Below, piece after piece: positions 46,455 through 54,354 of a stretch of DNA of 64,000 bases. Location of the stretch: NCBI GenBank assembly GCA_017478725.1, contig JAFVDD010000042.1, positions 1 to 64,000 on the forward strand. The letters are read 5' to 3'. Made by a program: the position numbers and the translations under genes. The first letter of the stretch is position 1; every line of letters begins with the position of its first letter. The notes beneath the pieces were generated by a model. The model worked only from the letters and a program-made list of their open reading frames with translations. It did not search any database and was not told where the DNA came from. Source of the stretch: Paludibacteraceae bacterium. GTDB lineage: Bacteria > Bacteroidota > Bacteroidia > Bacteroidales > Paludibacteraceae.

Positions 46455-47936
46455 ATGAAATCGCAGTTACTGCATATGGGTTTAGGAGTGTTGTGTGCCA
46501 TCGCTTGTGTGGCATGCAACACTCCTGCTAATCCGGAAGAACCCACAATAGATACCAATCCGGAGCTGGTCGCAGCTTGCAATCATATTGAGGGAGGCGG
46601 TGTTGTTGCTACCGGAGGCGACGGAGGAGTTGTCTATCAGGTCAGTCGTCTTGACGACGCAATCAATCCCGGTACGGGATTGCCTATGCCCGGAACGCTC
46701 CGTTATGCCGTTTCACAGGTTGGAGCAAGGCGGGTTATCTTCACAACATCGGGTACCATCCACCTCAATAGCGAGCTGTGCATCAAATCGGGACGTATCA
46801 CTATTGACGGCCAGTCAGCCCCGGGGGATGGTATATGTATCGCTGACTATCCGCTGGTTATCAATGCCAGCAATGTAATCGTGCGTTTCTTACGCGTCCG
46901 CCTTGGCGATGTCAGCAATACCGAGAGTGATGCAGTTTCAGTGAATAATACTACGGGTGTTGTCCTTGACCACCTCTCATGCTCTTGGTCGGTGGATGAA
47001 TGTGTCAGCTGTTATGGTAACATGGATTTCACCATGCAGTATTGTATTGTTTCCGAATCGCTGAAGAACTCAATTCACGATAAAGGAAGCCATGGCTACG
47101 GAGGCATATGGGGCGGCTCTAACGCTTCCTTCCATCATAATCTCTTGGCGCACCACGACAGCCGCAATCCCCGCTTTGATCATGACTATGTGAATAGCAA
47201 GCAGGCGGGACCTATTGACTTTGTCAATAATGTGGTTTATAACTGGGGCGGCAACTCTGCATATGGCGGTGAAGGAAGTACCAAAGGCGCAGGCGGACGG
47301 CATATCAACTTTGTCAACAATTACTACAAGCCCGGGCCTGCCACCAAGTCGGGTGTCAAAGCGCGCCTGCTCAATCCCACCACCAAGTGCGGCAACTGCG
47401 CCGACCATCCGGGAGGGACAGTGGAACCCGGCAAGTTCTATTTGATAGGTAATTACATGTCCGGCTCAACCGAGGTTACGGCGGATAACTGGAAGGGCGT
47501 CCATCCCGATGAGTCTTCCAAACTTGCGCAATGCAAGGCCTCTGCCCGCTGGACAAACGGACTCACTGCTCTCAAGAATGAGCAGACTGCCGAAGAGGCC
47601 TATGAGACCGTTCTGGCTAAAGCAGGCTGCTCACTCGTTCGGGATGCGGTGGACATGCGTATCGTTGATGAGGTACGCAAAGGAACTTATACCTACAAAG
47701 GCTCCAACGGTTCCACCAACGGACTCATTGATACACAGTCCGATGTGGGTGGTTGGCCCGAACTGAATAGTGCTGCGCGTCCGGTGGATTCTGACTACGA
47801 CGGTATTCCCGATGAGTGGGAAGAGCAGTTCGGACTTAATCCGAAAGACCCGAATGATGCACGCGCTATTACGCTCGTTACCGGGCATACCAACCTGGAT
47901 GTGTATATGTGTTATCTGGTTCGTAACTTGTATTAA
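46455..47936 (+). CDS. Pectate lyase, PL1-type, lipoprotein
   Basis: A 493-residue lipoprotein with Cys21 after VACVA. The mature protein has the right-handed beta-helix of PL1: GTLRYAVSQVGARRVIFTTSG, ITIDGQSAPGDGICI, VIVRFLRVRLGD, VVLDHLSCSWSVDE and LLAHHDSRNPRF. Those last two hold the Asp/Arg residues expected at the calcium and catalytic site. The C-terminal part carries a dockerin-like DSDYDGIPDEWEEQFGLNP segment, a calcium-binding motif. It cleaves polygalacturonate by beta-elimination at the cell surface. It sits in the pectin locus directly behind SusD, with the GH28 at 49384-50874 as likely partner. Confidence 0.92.
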   Translation: MKSQLLHMGLGVLCAIACVACNTPANPEEPTIDTNPELVAACNHIEGGGVVATGGDGGVVYQVSRLDDAINPGTGLPMPGTLRYAVSQVGARRVIFTTSGTIHLNSELCIKSGRITIDGQSAPGDGICIADYPLVINASNVIVRFLRVRLGDVSNTESDAVSVNNTTGVVLDHLSCSWSVDECVSCYGNMDFTMQYCIVSESLKNSIHDKGSHGYGGIWGGSNASFHHNLLAHHDSRNPRFDHDYVNSKQAGPIDFVNNVVYNWGGNSAYGGEGSTKGAGGRHINFVNNYYKPGPATKSGVKARLLNPTTKCGNCADHPGGTVEPGKFYLIGNYMSGSTEVTADNWKGVHPDESSKLAQCKASARWTNGLTALKNEQTAEEAYETVLAKAGCSLVRDAVDMRIVDEVRKGTYTYKGSNGSTNGLIDTQSDVGGWPELNSAARPVDSDYDGIPDEWEEQFGLNPKDPNDARAITLVTGHTNLDVYMCYLVRNLY

Positions 47937-47979
47937 ATCCCCATAAAAGCAAAAAATCTACATTTTTCGGCAGTCTATA

Positions 47980-48012
47980 CTTGCATATTCCCGAAAAAAG
48001 TAGTAACTTTGC
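47980..48012 (+). promoter_or_regulatory. Promoter of the small secreted protein gene
   Basis: CTTG (47980-47983), 20 bases, TAACTTTG (48004-48011), then C. It gives the gene at 48108 its own start, separate from the SusC-SusD-lyase transcript. Confidence 0.8.
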
Positions 48013-48031
48013 ACCGATTTTAAACCCTTCG

Positions 48032-48063
48032 TTATGACGATGTGACGTTGTGACAAGATGACG
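48032..48063. repeat. 8-bp array in the leader of the small secreted protein
   Basis: Four 8-bp units (TTATGACG, ATGTGACG, TTGTGACA, AGATGACG). Read on the other strand they resemble the CATGTCGT units at 50.9-54.4 kb. The array lies between the transcription start (near 48018) and the start codon. Confidence 0.7.
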
Positions 48064-48107
48064 ACTATCAATTAACACTAATATTAACTTTTAAAACTCA
48101 ACAAATT

Positions 48108-48779
48108 ATGAAGAAAGTTTTCCTTTTTGCAGCTGCTGTTGTTGCAGCTATGACCATTAACGCTGAGCAAATCACCTTTTCTGAGGTCGCTGCCAAAGGT
48201 TCGTTAGATGGAGAAATTTTTGCTGATGGTGATTTTTCCTTAACTATCACTGACACAGATGCTGCCAAACTTGAGATTGATGCAAACAACTGCTGGTTTG
48301 GAGATGCAACTGACCAAGTTAAATTTGAGTATCGCCTTAAAACGGGTGGCAAGTCTTCTGCCAAAAATGCTCTTACTCTGACGGTTCCTGCTGCAGGCAA
48401 ATTGTATATCTACGCCCGTACTGGTTCCAATTCTGATGCTACAAGAACTGTTGTTCTTACTCAGGATGGAAAAGAATTGTATAATAATGTAGTAAAAGAG
48501 GATGATGCAATCAAAGTTGCCGGCTTGGATAATAAAGAGCCGGAGAAGGAAACCAATGTCTATCCTGCAATCGTAGTTGATGTAGAAGAAGGTGACATTG
48601 ATGTTGCTTATCCTGTAAATGCTGTCAACTTCTATGCGTTTGCTTTCGGTGCACCGGCTGCTCCTCAGGCTATCGACAATGTAAAGGATGCTGTTAAGGC
48701 TGAGAAGATTTATCGTGACGGCCAGCTCATCATCCGCAAGAATGGTGTAGAGTACAACGCTCTTGGCGCACAGCTCTAA
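48108..48779 (+). CDS. Small secreted beta-sandwich protein with C-terminal tail
   Basis: A 223-residue protein with signal peptide MKKVFLFAAAVVAAMTINA. The mature part (about 20-190) resembles the small beta-sandwich modules attached to pectin-degrading enzymes in Bacteroidales: KLYIYARTGSNSDATRTVVL, GKELYNNVVKE, and PVNAVNFYAFAF near the end. No catalytic motif is seen, so a binding role is more likely. The last 24 residues (KIYRDGQLIIRKNGVEYNAL, then GAQL) are the short tail found on four other secreted proteins here. The gene is lower in GC than its neighbours and has its own promoter and terminator. Confidence 0.8.
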   Translation: MKKVFLFAAAVVAAMTINAEQITFSEVAAKGSLDGEIFADGDFSLTITDTDAAKLEIDANNCWFGDATDQVKFEYRLKTGGKSSAKNALTLTVPAAGKLYIYARTGSNSDATRTVVLTQDGKELYNNVVKEDDAIKVAGLDNKEPEKETNVYPAIVVDVEEGDIDVAYPVNAVNFYAFAFGAPAAPQAIDNVKDAVKAEKIYRDGQLIIRKNGVEYNALGAQL

Positions 48780-48809
48780 TCCTAAAGCATCAGCCAATTT
48801 TGGCTTACA

Positions 48810-48848
48810 ATAAATGCAGACTCATCCGAGCCTGCATTTATTATTTTA
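48810..48848 (+). terminator. Terminator of the small secreted protein gene
   Basis: AATAAATGCAG (48810-48820) pairs with CTGCATTTATT (48833-48843), followed by a T-rich stretch. Confidence 0.75.
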
Positions 48849-48867
48849 CATGTATTGTTTTCATTTC

Positions 48868-49142
48868 ACTACTGTCCCATGAAGCTCGGAGCCATTCTCT
48901 GTAACCTATTGAATCTTAATTTGTTATAAAGATGCTTGTGCCGCACCGATTTGATTCAGCAATGTTTTTTAGGTTTATTTCTTTGGAGTGCTTTACTCGT
49001 CAGAGTTCGGAATTTGGTAGCAGAAACTATCTAAAAACTCACTTTTTAGGAGTTTTTAGTGGCAAATTTCGATAGAAGCACAGCTTTAAAGCACTTCAAA
49101 GGGTTTTGTGGGTTTTTGTTAAATTTTTATGGGACACTAGTG
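48868..49142. mobile_element. 275-bp transposon-like remnant with inverted ends
   Basis: CACTACTGTCCCAT (48868-48881) and ATGGGACACTAGTG (49129-49142) are inverted repeats with one mismatch over 14 bp. The interior is AT-rich and codes for nothing recognisable. It includes a perfect 10-bp hairpin (CTAAAAACTC 49031-49040 with GAGTTTTTAG 49050-49059), like those near insertion-sequence ends. CACTA occurs at both outer ends and could be a target duplication if the true termini are CTGTCCCAT/ATGGGA. It may be an internally deleted insertion sequence or a MITE; the parent element cannot be named from the sequence. Confidence 0.6.
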
Positions 49143-49172
49143 TTTTTCATCTATTTTTTTTACATCTATATG

Positions 49173-49205
49173 CTAGACAATACCTAGACCATACCTAGAC
49201 CATAT
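49173..49205. repeat. Three tandem 11-bp units
   Basis: CTAGACAATAC, CTAGACCATAC and CTAGACCATAT, just outside the transposon-like remnant. No gene is present between 48844 and 49221 on either strand. Confidence 0.8.
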
Positions 49206-49221
49206 AAATGCTGTCCAGCCT

Positions 49222-49353
49222 CTATACATACCCTCGTCTTTGTTCGATGTAGTCGATGGTCGCCTGCGGAATTTCGGAGTGCTCTCTGGCGAGGGGCGGC
49301 CACTGCGCAACGGCATCAACCAGAAAAAGAAAAGGCTCGCCATTTAGCGAGCC
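49222..49353 (-). pseudogene. Possible 3' coding remnant
   Basis: A 43-codon open stretch between stops with no ATG start. Its second half reads VDAVAQWPPLAREHSEIPQA, then TIDYIEQRRGYV and a stop, in GC-rich DNA unlike the AT-rich sequence beside it. It looks like the C-terminus of a lost gene next to the transposon remnant, but I do not recognise the family, and it overlaps the GH28 terminator. It may be chance. Confidence 0.3.
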
Positions 49354-49355
49354 TT
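49318..49355 (-). terminator. Terminator of the polygalacturonase gene
   Basis: On the minus strand AAGGCTCGC (49355-49347) pairs with GCGAGCCTT (49340-49332), then TTCTTTTTC. A second perfect hairpin, ATCGTGCA/TGCACGAT (49363-49382), sits directly behind the stop codon. Confidence 0.8.
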
Positions 49356-49383
49356 AATTTGCATCGTGCATTCATGCACGATC

Positions 49384-50874
49384 TTACTCCAGCGGTTTGC
49401 CGTTCCAAAGGATGTTCTTCGTGTGTTTGAGTGTCGGCTCTTTCGCCGGACTCATTGTGCAGTTGGTGAACTTGATGTCCTCGGCATAGTCCATCTTTAT
49501 ACCCTCTCTGACGCCGTAGAAGCTCACGCCGTCGAACAGGAGGTTATGTACCGGCAGACCCTTCAGGCCGGTGATATCCACCGCTGTTTGCGGGTTCACG
49601 CAGGTGATGTTGCGGAACGTGAAATTGCTCCAATGGGGGTAGAACTTCGTCTTGTCGTCGCTGTCCGTTGCGCCGCGACCTCCGGCTGAACGGTCAGCAT
49701 AACCCGACTGGAAGAAGACCGCCGCCTCGCGGATGTTTTTCATCACGATGTTGTAGCAATAGATATCCTCGCACCAGCCGCCGCGACCAGGAGCCGATTT
49801 GAAGCGGCAACCGATATCCGTGCCGTCGAACATACAATCCTTCACTATAATACGCTGCATACCTCCGCAGAACTCCGAACCGATGACAAAACCGCCGTGT
49901 GCGCGATAAACGGTGTCGTTGGTGATGAGGAAATCGCGTTGTGGACCGGCCTCAACGCCTTTTTCGCCCACGCCGCCTTTCATACAGATGCCGTCATCGC
50001 CGGCGCTCACATGACATCCGGCTATCAGCGCTACCTGTACGTTGCCTGGGTCCATCGCGTCGCCGTTCTGGGCCCACCATGGGCAGTCGATCGTTACGTT
50101 CTCGATGATGAGGTTCTGAATACGCGTAGGCACAAGGTGGAATTTCGGACTATTGCGAAGAGTCACACCCTCTACCACGACGTTCTTCGAGTCGGTGATG
50201 TTCACCAGGTGCGGACGCATCTTCTCCTGTATCTCAGGCGTAGCGGCGATATTTGGAATGCCTAACTCCGGGTTGAGATTGAAGGGGTACCATAGGCTGT
50301 AGGTCTTGTCGTCCGGCTTGATCGTTCCGCCTAGCGCCAGTGCCTCGTCCCAGTACTCACCGGCTCCGCCGCGTTTGAGTTTCTTCTCTTTGATCGGACG
50401 CCATATGAATCCCTGTCCGTCTATCACACCCTTGCCGGTGATGCCTATGTTCTCGCACTTGCTGGCGCGGATGAGCGCGTTGCATTTCTTGCTGCCGTCG
50501 CGCGGATCATCTTTCTGCACGTAGAGCTCTTTGTTCTCGCTGAAAAGCAGTGTGGCGCCTTTCGAGAGATGGAGATCAATGTTGCTGCGCAGCACGATCG
50601 GACCGGTTTTCCATACGCCGCGAGGCACAATGACATGTCCGCCGCCTTGCTTGCTCAGCTCCTGGATGGCTTTGTTGATAGCCTCGCCGCAATCGGTCTT
50701 GCCGTCCGGCACTGCGCCGTATTGGGCGATGTTGACTGAAGTGGAGGGGAACTTCACTTCTTGCACGCGCTCGATCTCAATCGGCAGATCCGTGTAGTAG
50801 TGGTCGTACTTGCTTTGTGCGCTGAGACTCAGCGTCGCGCCCAGTATGAGGGCGGAAAGAAACAGTTTCTTCAT
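49384..50874 (-). CDS. Polygalacturonase, glycoside hydrolase family 28
   Basis: A 496-residue exported protein (signal peptide MKKLFLSALILGATLSLSAQ). It opens VNIAQYGAVPDGKTDCGEAI, the standard GH28 start. The catalytic set is visible: NGDAMDP, AGDDGICMK (paired Asp) and RAHGGFVIGSE (conserved His/Gly). It hydrolyses alpha-1,4-galacturonan, or rhamnogalacturonan in some subfamilies, in the periplasm. It complements the pectate lyase at 46455-47936 but is on the opposite strand, beyond the transposon-like remnant. I see no promoter consensus in the 84 bases upstream, where an 8-bp repeat array lies. Read-through from recA and the FAD gene is possible. Confidence 0.94.
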   Translation of the reverse strand: MKKLFLSALILGATLSLSAQSKYDHYYTDLPIEIERVQEVKFPSTSVNIAQYGAVPDGKTDCGEAINKAIQELSKQGGGHVIVPRGVWKTGPIVLRSNIDLHLSKGATLLFSENKELYVQKDDPRDGSKKCNALIRASKCENIGITGKGVIDGQGFIWRPIKEKKLKRGGAGEYWDEALALGGTIKPDDKTYSLWYPFNLNPELGIPNIAATPEIQEKMRPHLVNITDSKNVVVEGVTLRNSPKFHLVPTRIQNLIIENVTIDCPWWAQNGDAMDPGNVQVALIAGCHVSAGDDGICMKGGVGEKGVEAGPQRDFLITNDTVYRAHGGFVIGSEFCGGMQRIIVKDCMFDGTDIGCRFKSAPGRGGWCEDIYCYNIVMKNIREAAVFFQSGYADRSAGGRGATDSDDKTKFYPHWSNFTFRNITCVNPQTAVDITGLKGLPVHNLLFDGVSFYGVREGIKMDYAEDIKFTNCTMSPAKEPTLKHTKNILWNGKPLE

Positions 50875-50895
50875 GACATTATATTTTTTATTCGT

Positions 50896-50943
50896 TATGT
50901 CGTTATGTCGTCATGTCGTTATGTCGTCATGTCGTCATGCCGA
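50896..50943. repeat. Six tandem 8-bp units (YATGTCGT)
   Basis: TATGTCGT, TATGTCGT, CATGTCGT, TATGTCGT, CATGTCGT and CATGCCGA, between the GH28 start and the FAD gene stop. The last unit CATGCCGA also ends the array at 54323-54354. Confidence 0.92.
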
Positions 50944-50957
50944 TGTTTAAATAACAA

Positions 50958-52493
50958 TTATTGTGCCAACTCTGCAATCTTCTTCGCCGCATTGATGCCG
51001 TCCAGAGCGGAGGAAGTGATGCCGCCGGCATAGCCGGCGCCTTCGCCGCAGGGGTAGAGCAGGGGGGTGCTCACCGATTGCAGCGTCTCCGGGTCGCGTA
51101 CTATCCGCACAGCGCTGCTGCTGCGGCTCTCTACGCCTAAAATGACGGCGTCGTTGGTCAGAAAACCATGGTATTTCTTGTCAAAATCCCGAAAACCCTG
51201 CTGCAGCCTTTTGCCTATATGTGCCGGCAACCACTCATCCAGACGGCTCGGTACGATGCCCGGCAGATAGCTGCACGCCGGCAGGCTCTTGCTTGCCTTG
51301 CCTTCTACGAAATCCTTCATCCGCTGCGCCGGAGCGGCTGACGGCTGACTGCTGATGGCTGACTGCTTCCAAGCCTCGCGTTCCAGCGCTTCCTGGTACT
51401 CAAGGCCGCGGAGTGGATCATCGCCGGGGATGTCCTCGGGGTTGATCTGCACTACCATGCCGCTGTTGGCGTACGGCGAGTTGCGGTGGCTGGCACTCAT
51501 GCCGTTCACTACGCACTCGTCCGGCGAACTGCCTGCCGGCACGATGTGGCCGCCCGGACACATGCAGAACGAATAGACGCCCCGCCCGTCCACCTGCGTC
51601 ACAAGGGAGTAAGAAGCGTTGCCGATATACTGGATTATGTTTTCGGCATGTCGGGATGTCGAGTTGTCGAGATGTCGATTTTTGAAATAAAAAATAGTAT
51701 TGATCAATTCCTGCGGATGTTCAATCCGGACACCCATCGCAAATCCTTTGGTTTCTATCTTCACGCCCTCGGCGGCTAACATCCGGTAGGTGTCATGCGC
51801 CGAGTGCCCGATAGCCAGAATAACAGGAGTCTGGCTGACGGCTGATGGCTGATGGCTGATATCTTTGAGGCTTGTGATGCAAGTCTCAAAGTGTATTTCT
51901 CCGCCGTGCTCCAGAATACATTTGCGCATCCTCTTGATAATTGTCGGCAGTTTGTCTGAACCGATGTGGGCGTGTGCTTCGTAGAGCACCGTGTCCGGCG
52001 CACCGAAATAGTGGAACAGCTCCATCACCCGTTGCATGTCGCCGCGTTTCTTCGAGCGGGAGAACAGTTTGCCGTCGCTGAACGTGCCGGCGCCGCCTTC
52101 GCCGAAACAGTAGTTCGACTCGGGGTTCAGCCCTTCGTTCCTGTTCAGCAGAGCTATATCTTTCTTCCTCTCGCTGACGTCCTTGCCCCTCTCGTAGATA
52201 ACCGGTTTGATGCCGTGCTCGATGAGTGTCAGCGCGGCGAACAACCCTGCCGGTCCGGCACCGATGATGATAACCTGCCGCTTCGCCTCATGCACATCCT
52301 GAAACACCGGAGCTTCGTACTTCGTATATCGTACATCGTCCTTCTCAACAGGCCGGCCTTCCTCGTCGGTCAAAACAGTTAGATGCACCTTCAGCTCGCG
52401 CTGACGTGCATCTACACTCCGTTTCACAATCCGCCACTGCTGCTCGGCAGCATGCGCCTCACGCGGAGATAATATATACTGTTTGGTGTCCAA
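50958..52493 (-). CDS. FAD-dependent oxidoreductase with repeat-derived inserts
   Basis: A 511-residue flavoprotein of the large FAD-dependent family related to BaiN/HI0933. It has a dinucleotide site IIIGAGPAGLFAALTL (near 75), FGEGGAGTFSDGKL and a C-terminal CGEGAGYAGGITSSALDG. Its exact substrate is unknown. Three short arrays lie in frame inside it and code for SHQPSAVSQ (about 211-220), RHLDNSTSRHA (about 272-283) and SAISSQPSAA (about 377-386). The first codon available is TTG (52493), preceded in frame by a stop inside another array. The N-terminus is also shorter than usual for the family, so the array may have eroded it. It lies downstream of recA. Confidence 0.85.
   Translation of the reverse strand: MDTKQYILSPREAHAAEQQWRIVKRSVDARQRELKVHLTVLTDEEGRPVEKDDVRYTKYEAPVFQDVHEAKRQVIIIGAGPAGLFAALTLIEHGIKPVIYERGKDVSERKKDIALLNRNEGLNPESNYCFGEGGAGTFSDGKLFSRSKKRGDMQRVMELFHYFGAPDTVLYEAHAHIGSDKLPTIIKRMRKCILEHGGEIHFETCITSLKDISHQPSAVSQTPVILAIGHSAHDTYRMLAAEGVKIETKGFAMGVRIEHPQELINTIFYFKNRHLDNSTSRHAENIIQYIGNASYSLVTQVDGRGVYSFCMCPGGHIVPAGSSPDECVVNGMSASHRNSPYANSGMVVQINPEDIPGDDPLRGLEYQEALEREAWKQSAISSQPSAAPAQRMKDFVEGKASKSLPACSYLPGIVPSRLDEWLPAHIGKRLQQGFRDFDKKYHGFLTNDAVILGVESRSSSAVRIVRDPETLQSVSTPLLYPCGEGAGYAGGITSSALDGINAAKKIAELAQ
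51338..51365. repeat. Four 7-bp units inside the FAD gene
   Basis: CTGACGG, CTGACTG, CTGATGG, CTGACTG. Read on the coding (minus) strand they give SAISSQPSA. Confidence 0.88.
51647..51678. repeat. Four 8-bp units inside the FAD gene
   Basis: CATGTCGG, GATGTCGA, GTTGTCGA, GATGTCGA, a diverged member of the YATGTCGT family, coding for HLDNSTSRHA. Confidence 0.8.
51835..51862. repeat. Four 7-bp units inside the FAD gene (second array)
   Basis: CTGACGG, CTGATGG, CTGATGG, CTGATAT. On the coding strand they give ISHQPSAVS. Confidence 0.88.
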
Positions 52494-52497
52494 TTAT

Positions 52498-52525
52498 CTG
52501 AAATCTGACGGCTGAAATCTGACGG
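52498..52525. repeat. Four 7-bp units between recA and the FAD gene
   Basis: CTGAAAT, CTGACGG, CTGAAAT, CTGACGG. They fill nearly the whole gap between the recA stop (52527) and the FAD gene start (52493). Confidence 0.88.
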
Positions 52526-52526
52526 C

Positions 52527-53567
52527 TTATTTCCCTATCTTGTCCAGTATAGCTTCCAGCCCTTTCTCCTTCACCGCTTCGTTGATTTTGGCCTCCAACT
52601 CGTCGCACAGGTCGGGATTGTCCTTGAGAACGGCTTTCACGTTGTCGCGGCCCTGGCCGAGTTTGGTGTCGCCGTACGAGAAGAACGAACCGCTCTTCTT
52701 GATAATTTCGCAAGCTACCGCGAAATCCAGTATCTCGCCTACCTTCGAGATCCCTTCGTTGAACATCAGGTCAAACTCCGCTTTCTTGAACGGAGGAGCC
52801 ACTTTGTTCTTCACCACCTTCACGCGTACCTGGTTGCCTTTGATGGTGTCGCCGTCCTTGATCTGGCCCGTCTTGCGGATGTCCAGACGTACCGAGGCGT
52901 AGAACTTGAGGGCGTTACCGCCGGTGGTGGTCTCCGGGTTGCCGAACATCACGCCTATTTTCTCGCGCAGCTGATTGATAAAGATGACTGTGGTGCCGGT
53001 TTTGTTCACCGACGCCGTCATCTTTCTGAGGGCCTGCGACATCAGTCGTGCCTGCAATCCCACTTTGTTGTCACCCATCTCGCCGGCAATCTCCGCTTTG
53101 GGAGTCAGGGCGGCTACCGAGTCGATAACAATCAGGTCCACTGCCGCCGAACGGATCAGCTCGTCCGCTATATCCAGTCCCTGCTCGCCGCTGTCCGGCT
53201 GCGCTATCAGCAGTTCGTTGTTGTTCACGCCTAATTTCTCGGCATAGAAACGGTCGAATGCATGCTCGGCATCGATGATAGCGGCTATGCCGCCGGCTTT
53301 CTGCACCTCCGCCATCGCGTGGATTGCCAATGTGGTCTTACCGGACGACTCAGGACCGTAGATCTCGATGACCCTGCCACGCGGATAACCGCCTACGCCC
53401 AGCGCTAGGTTCAGACCCAGACTGCCCGTCGGGATAACAGGGACGTTCTCTATCTTCTCGTCGCCTAATTTCATGATGGCACCTTTGCCAAACTCTTTGT
53501 CGATTTTAGCCATCGCAGCCTGTAACGCTTTCAGCTTGTCTGCCGATGGTCCTTGTTTCTCTGCCAT
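52527..53567 (-). CDS. recA: Recombinase RecA
   Basis: A 346-residue protein with all RecA landmarks: Walker [10 protein letters not shown] (near 67), IDAEHAFD, loop L1 ([20 protein letters not shown]), [20 protein letters not shown] including loop L2, and an acidic C-terminal part. It forms filaments on single-stranded DNA, drives homologous strand exchange and promotes LexA-type cleavage. Promoter CTTG-N20-TAATTTTG lies at 53652-53683. The leader contains an 8-bp repeat array. The FAD oxidoreductase gene follows and is probably co-transcribed. Confidence 0.98.
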   Translation of the reverse strand: MAEKQGPSADKLKALQAAMAKIDKEFGKGAIMKLGDEKIENVPVIPTGSLGLNLALGVGGYPRGRVIEIYGPESSGKTTLAIHAMAEVQKAGGIAAIIDAEHAFDRFYAEKLGVNNNELLIAQPDSGEQGLDIADELIRSAAVDLIVIDSVAALTPKAEIAGEMGDNKVGLQARLMSQALRKMTASVNKTGTTVIFINQLREKIGVMFGNPETTTGGNALKFYASVRLDIRKTGQIKDGDTIKGNQVRVKVVKNKVAPPFKKAEFDLMFNEGISKVGEILDFAVACEIIKKSGSFFSYGDTKLGQGRDNVKAVLKDNPDLCDELEAKINEAVKEKGLEAILDKIGK

Positions 53568-53616
53568 AATATATAGTCTTTTAATGTTTCGTTCTGTCGA
53601 GTTATCTTCTTATCGA

Positions 53617-53640
53617 CATGTCGTCATGTCGTCATAACGG
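53617..53640. repeat. 8-bp units in the recA leader
   Basis: CATGTCGT, CATGTCGT, CATAACGG between the recA transcription start and start codon. Same family as 50896-50943 and 54323-54354. Confidence 0.85.
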
Positions 53641-53651
53641 CATTTCGACGA

Positions 53652-53683
53652 CAAAATTACAAAAAAAAAACGACATACGCAAG
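53652..53683 (-). promoter_or_regulatory. recA promoter
   Basis: On the minus strand CTTG (53683-53680), 20 bases, TAATTTTG (53659-53652). The spacer is largely the T10 tract of the nth terminator, so the two signals overlap. No LexA-type operator was recognised. Confidence 0.82.
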
Positions 53684-53692
53684 CGCATGTCA
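53661..53692 (-). terminator. nth terminator overlapping the recA promoter
   Basis: On the minus strand GACATGCGC pairs with GCGTATGTC (one internal mismatch, loop TT), followed by ten T residues (53670-53661). It begins at the nth stop codon. On the plus strand the same hairpin is followed by eight T residues. Confidence 0.85.
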
Positions 53693-54325
53693 ATTTTTTT
53701 TGTAATAACGGCAATATTGTGCAATCCCGCATTCCTCGCAGCGGGGTTTGCGTGCCTGGCAGACATACCTGCCGTGCAGCAGCAGCCAGTGATGCGCTTG
53801 GGGAATAATGTCCGCAGGGATGTATTTGACTAGCGCTTTCTCTGTCTGTAGCGGATTCTTGCTGCCGGTGGTCAGACCTATCCGTTCGCTCACGCGGAAG
53901 ATATGGGTATCGACTGCCATCGTCGGTTGCTGCCAGATCACGGCGCAGACTACATTCGCGGTTTTCCGCCCTACGCCTTGCAGCGTCTGCAGCTCGTCTA
54001 TGTTATCCGGCACTTCGCCGTGATAAACCTCTACCAGCCGCTTCGCCATCGCCACCAGATGTTCCGCTTTGCTCCGCGGATAACTGACGCTTTTCACATA
54101 CTCGAACACTTCGTCGCTCGTCGCACCGGCTAAGGCTTCGGGAGTCGGGTATGCTTCAAACAATGCCGGCGTCACCATGTTCACCCGTTTGTCCGTGCAT
54201 TGCGCCGAGAGCATTACCGCCACCAATAACTCGTACGGGTTGCTGTATTGCAGCTCGCTCTCCGCTACCGGCATGTTGTCGGCAAACCATGCTAATATAT
54301 ATTTGAAGCGATCTTTTGTTGTCAT
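53690..54325 (-). CDS. nth: Endonuclease III
   Basis: A 211-residue base-excision DNA glycosylase/AP lyase. SAQCTDKRVN, the helix-hairpin-helix LQGVGRKTANVV with the catalytic Lys, and VDTHIFRVSERIGL with the catalytic Asp are present. The C-terminal CQARKPRCEECGIAQYC (C-x6-C-x2-C-x5-C) binds the [4Fe-4S] cluster. It removes oxidised pyrimidines. Its ATG (54325-54323) lies in the first unit of an 8-bp array that also holds the stop codon of the upstream gene, so the junction of the two genes is made of repeat. Confidence 0.97.
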   Translation of the reverse strand: MTTKDRFKYILAWFADNMPVAESELQYSNPYELLVAVMLSAQCTDKRVNMVTPALFEAYPTPEALAGATSDEVFEYVKSVSYPRSKAEHLVAMAKRLVEVYHGEVPDNIDELQTLQGVGRKTANVVCAVIWQQPTMAVDTHIFRVSERIGLTTGSKNPLQTEKALVKYIPADIIPQAHHWLLLHGRYVCQARKPRCEECGIAQYCRYYKKN

Positions 54326-54354
54326 GTCGTTATGTCGTCATGTCGTCATGCCGA
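54323..54354. repeat. Four 8-bp units spanning the junction of two genes
   Basis: CATGTCGT, TATGTCGT, CATGTCGT, CATGCCGA. On the minus strand it codes for the C-terminal RHDDMTT of the DUF4924 protein, supplies its stop codon and supplies the nth ATG. Confidence 0.92.

Noticed and set aside
50896..50943. CRISPR-like array
   Set aside because: Units are contiguous 8-bp words with no unique spacers and no cas genes in the window.
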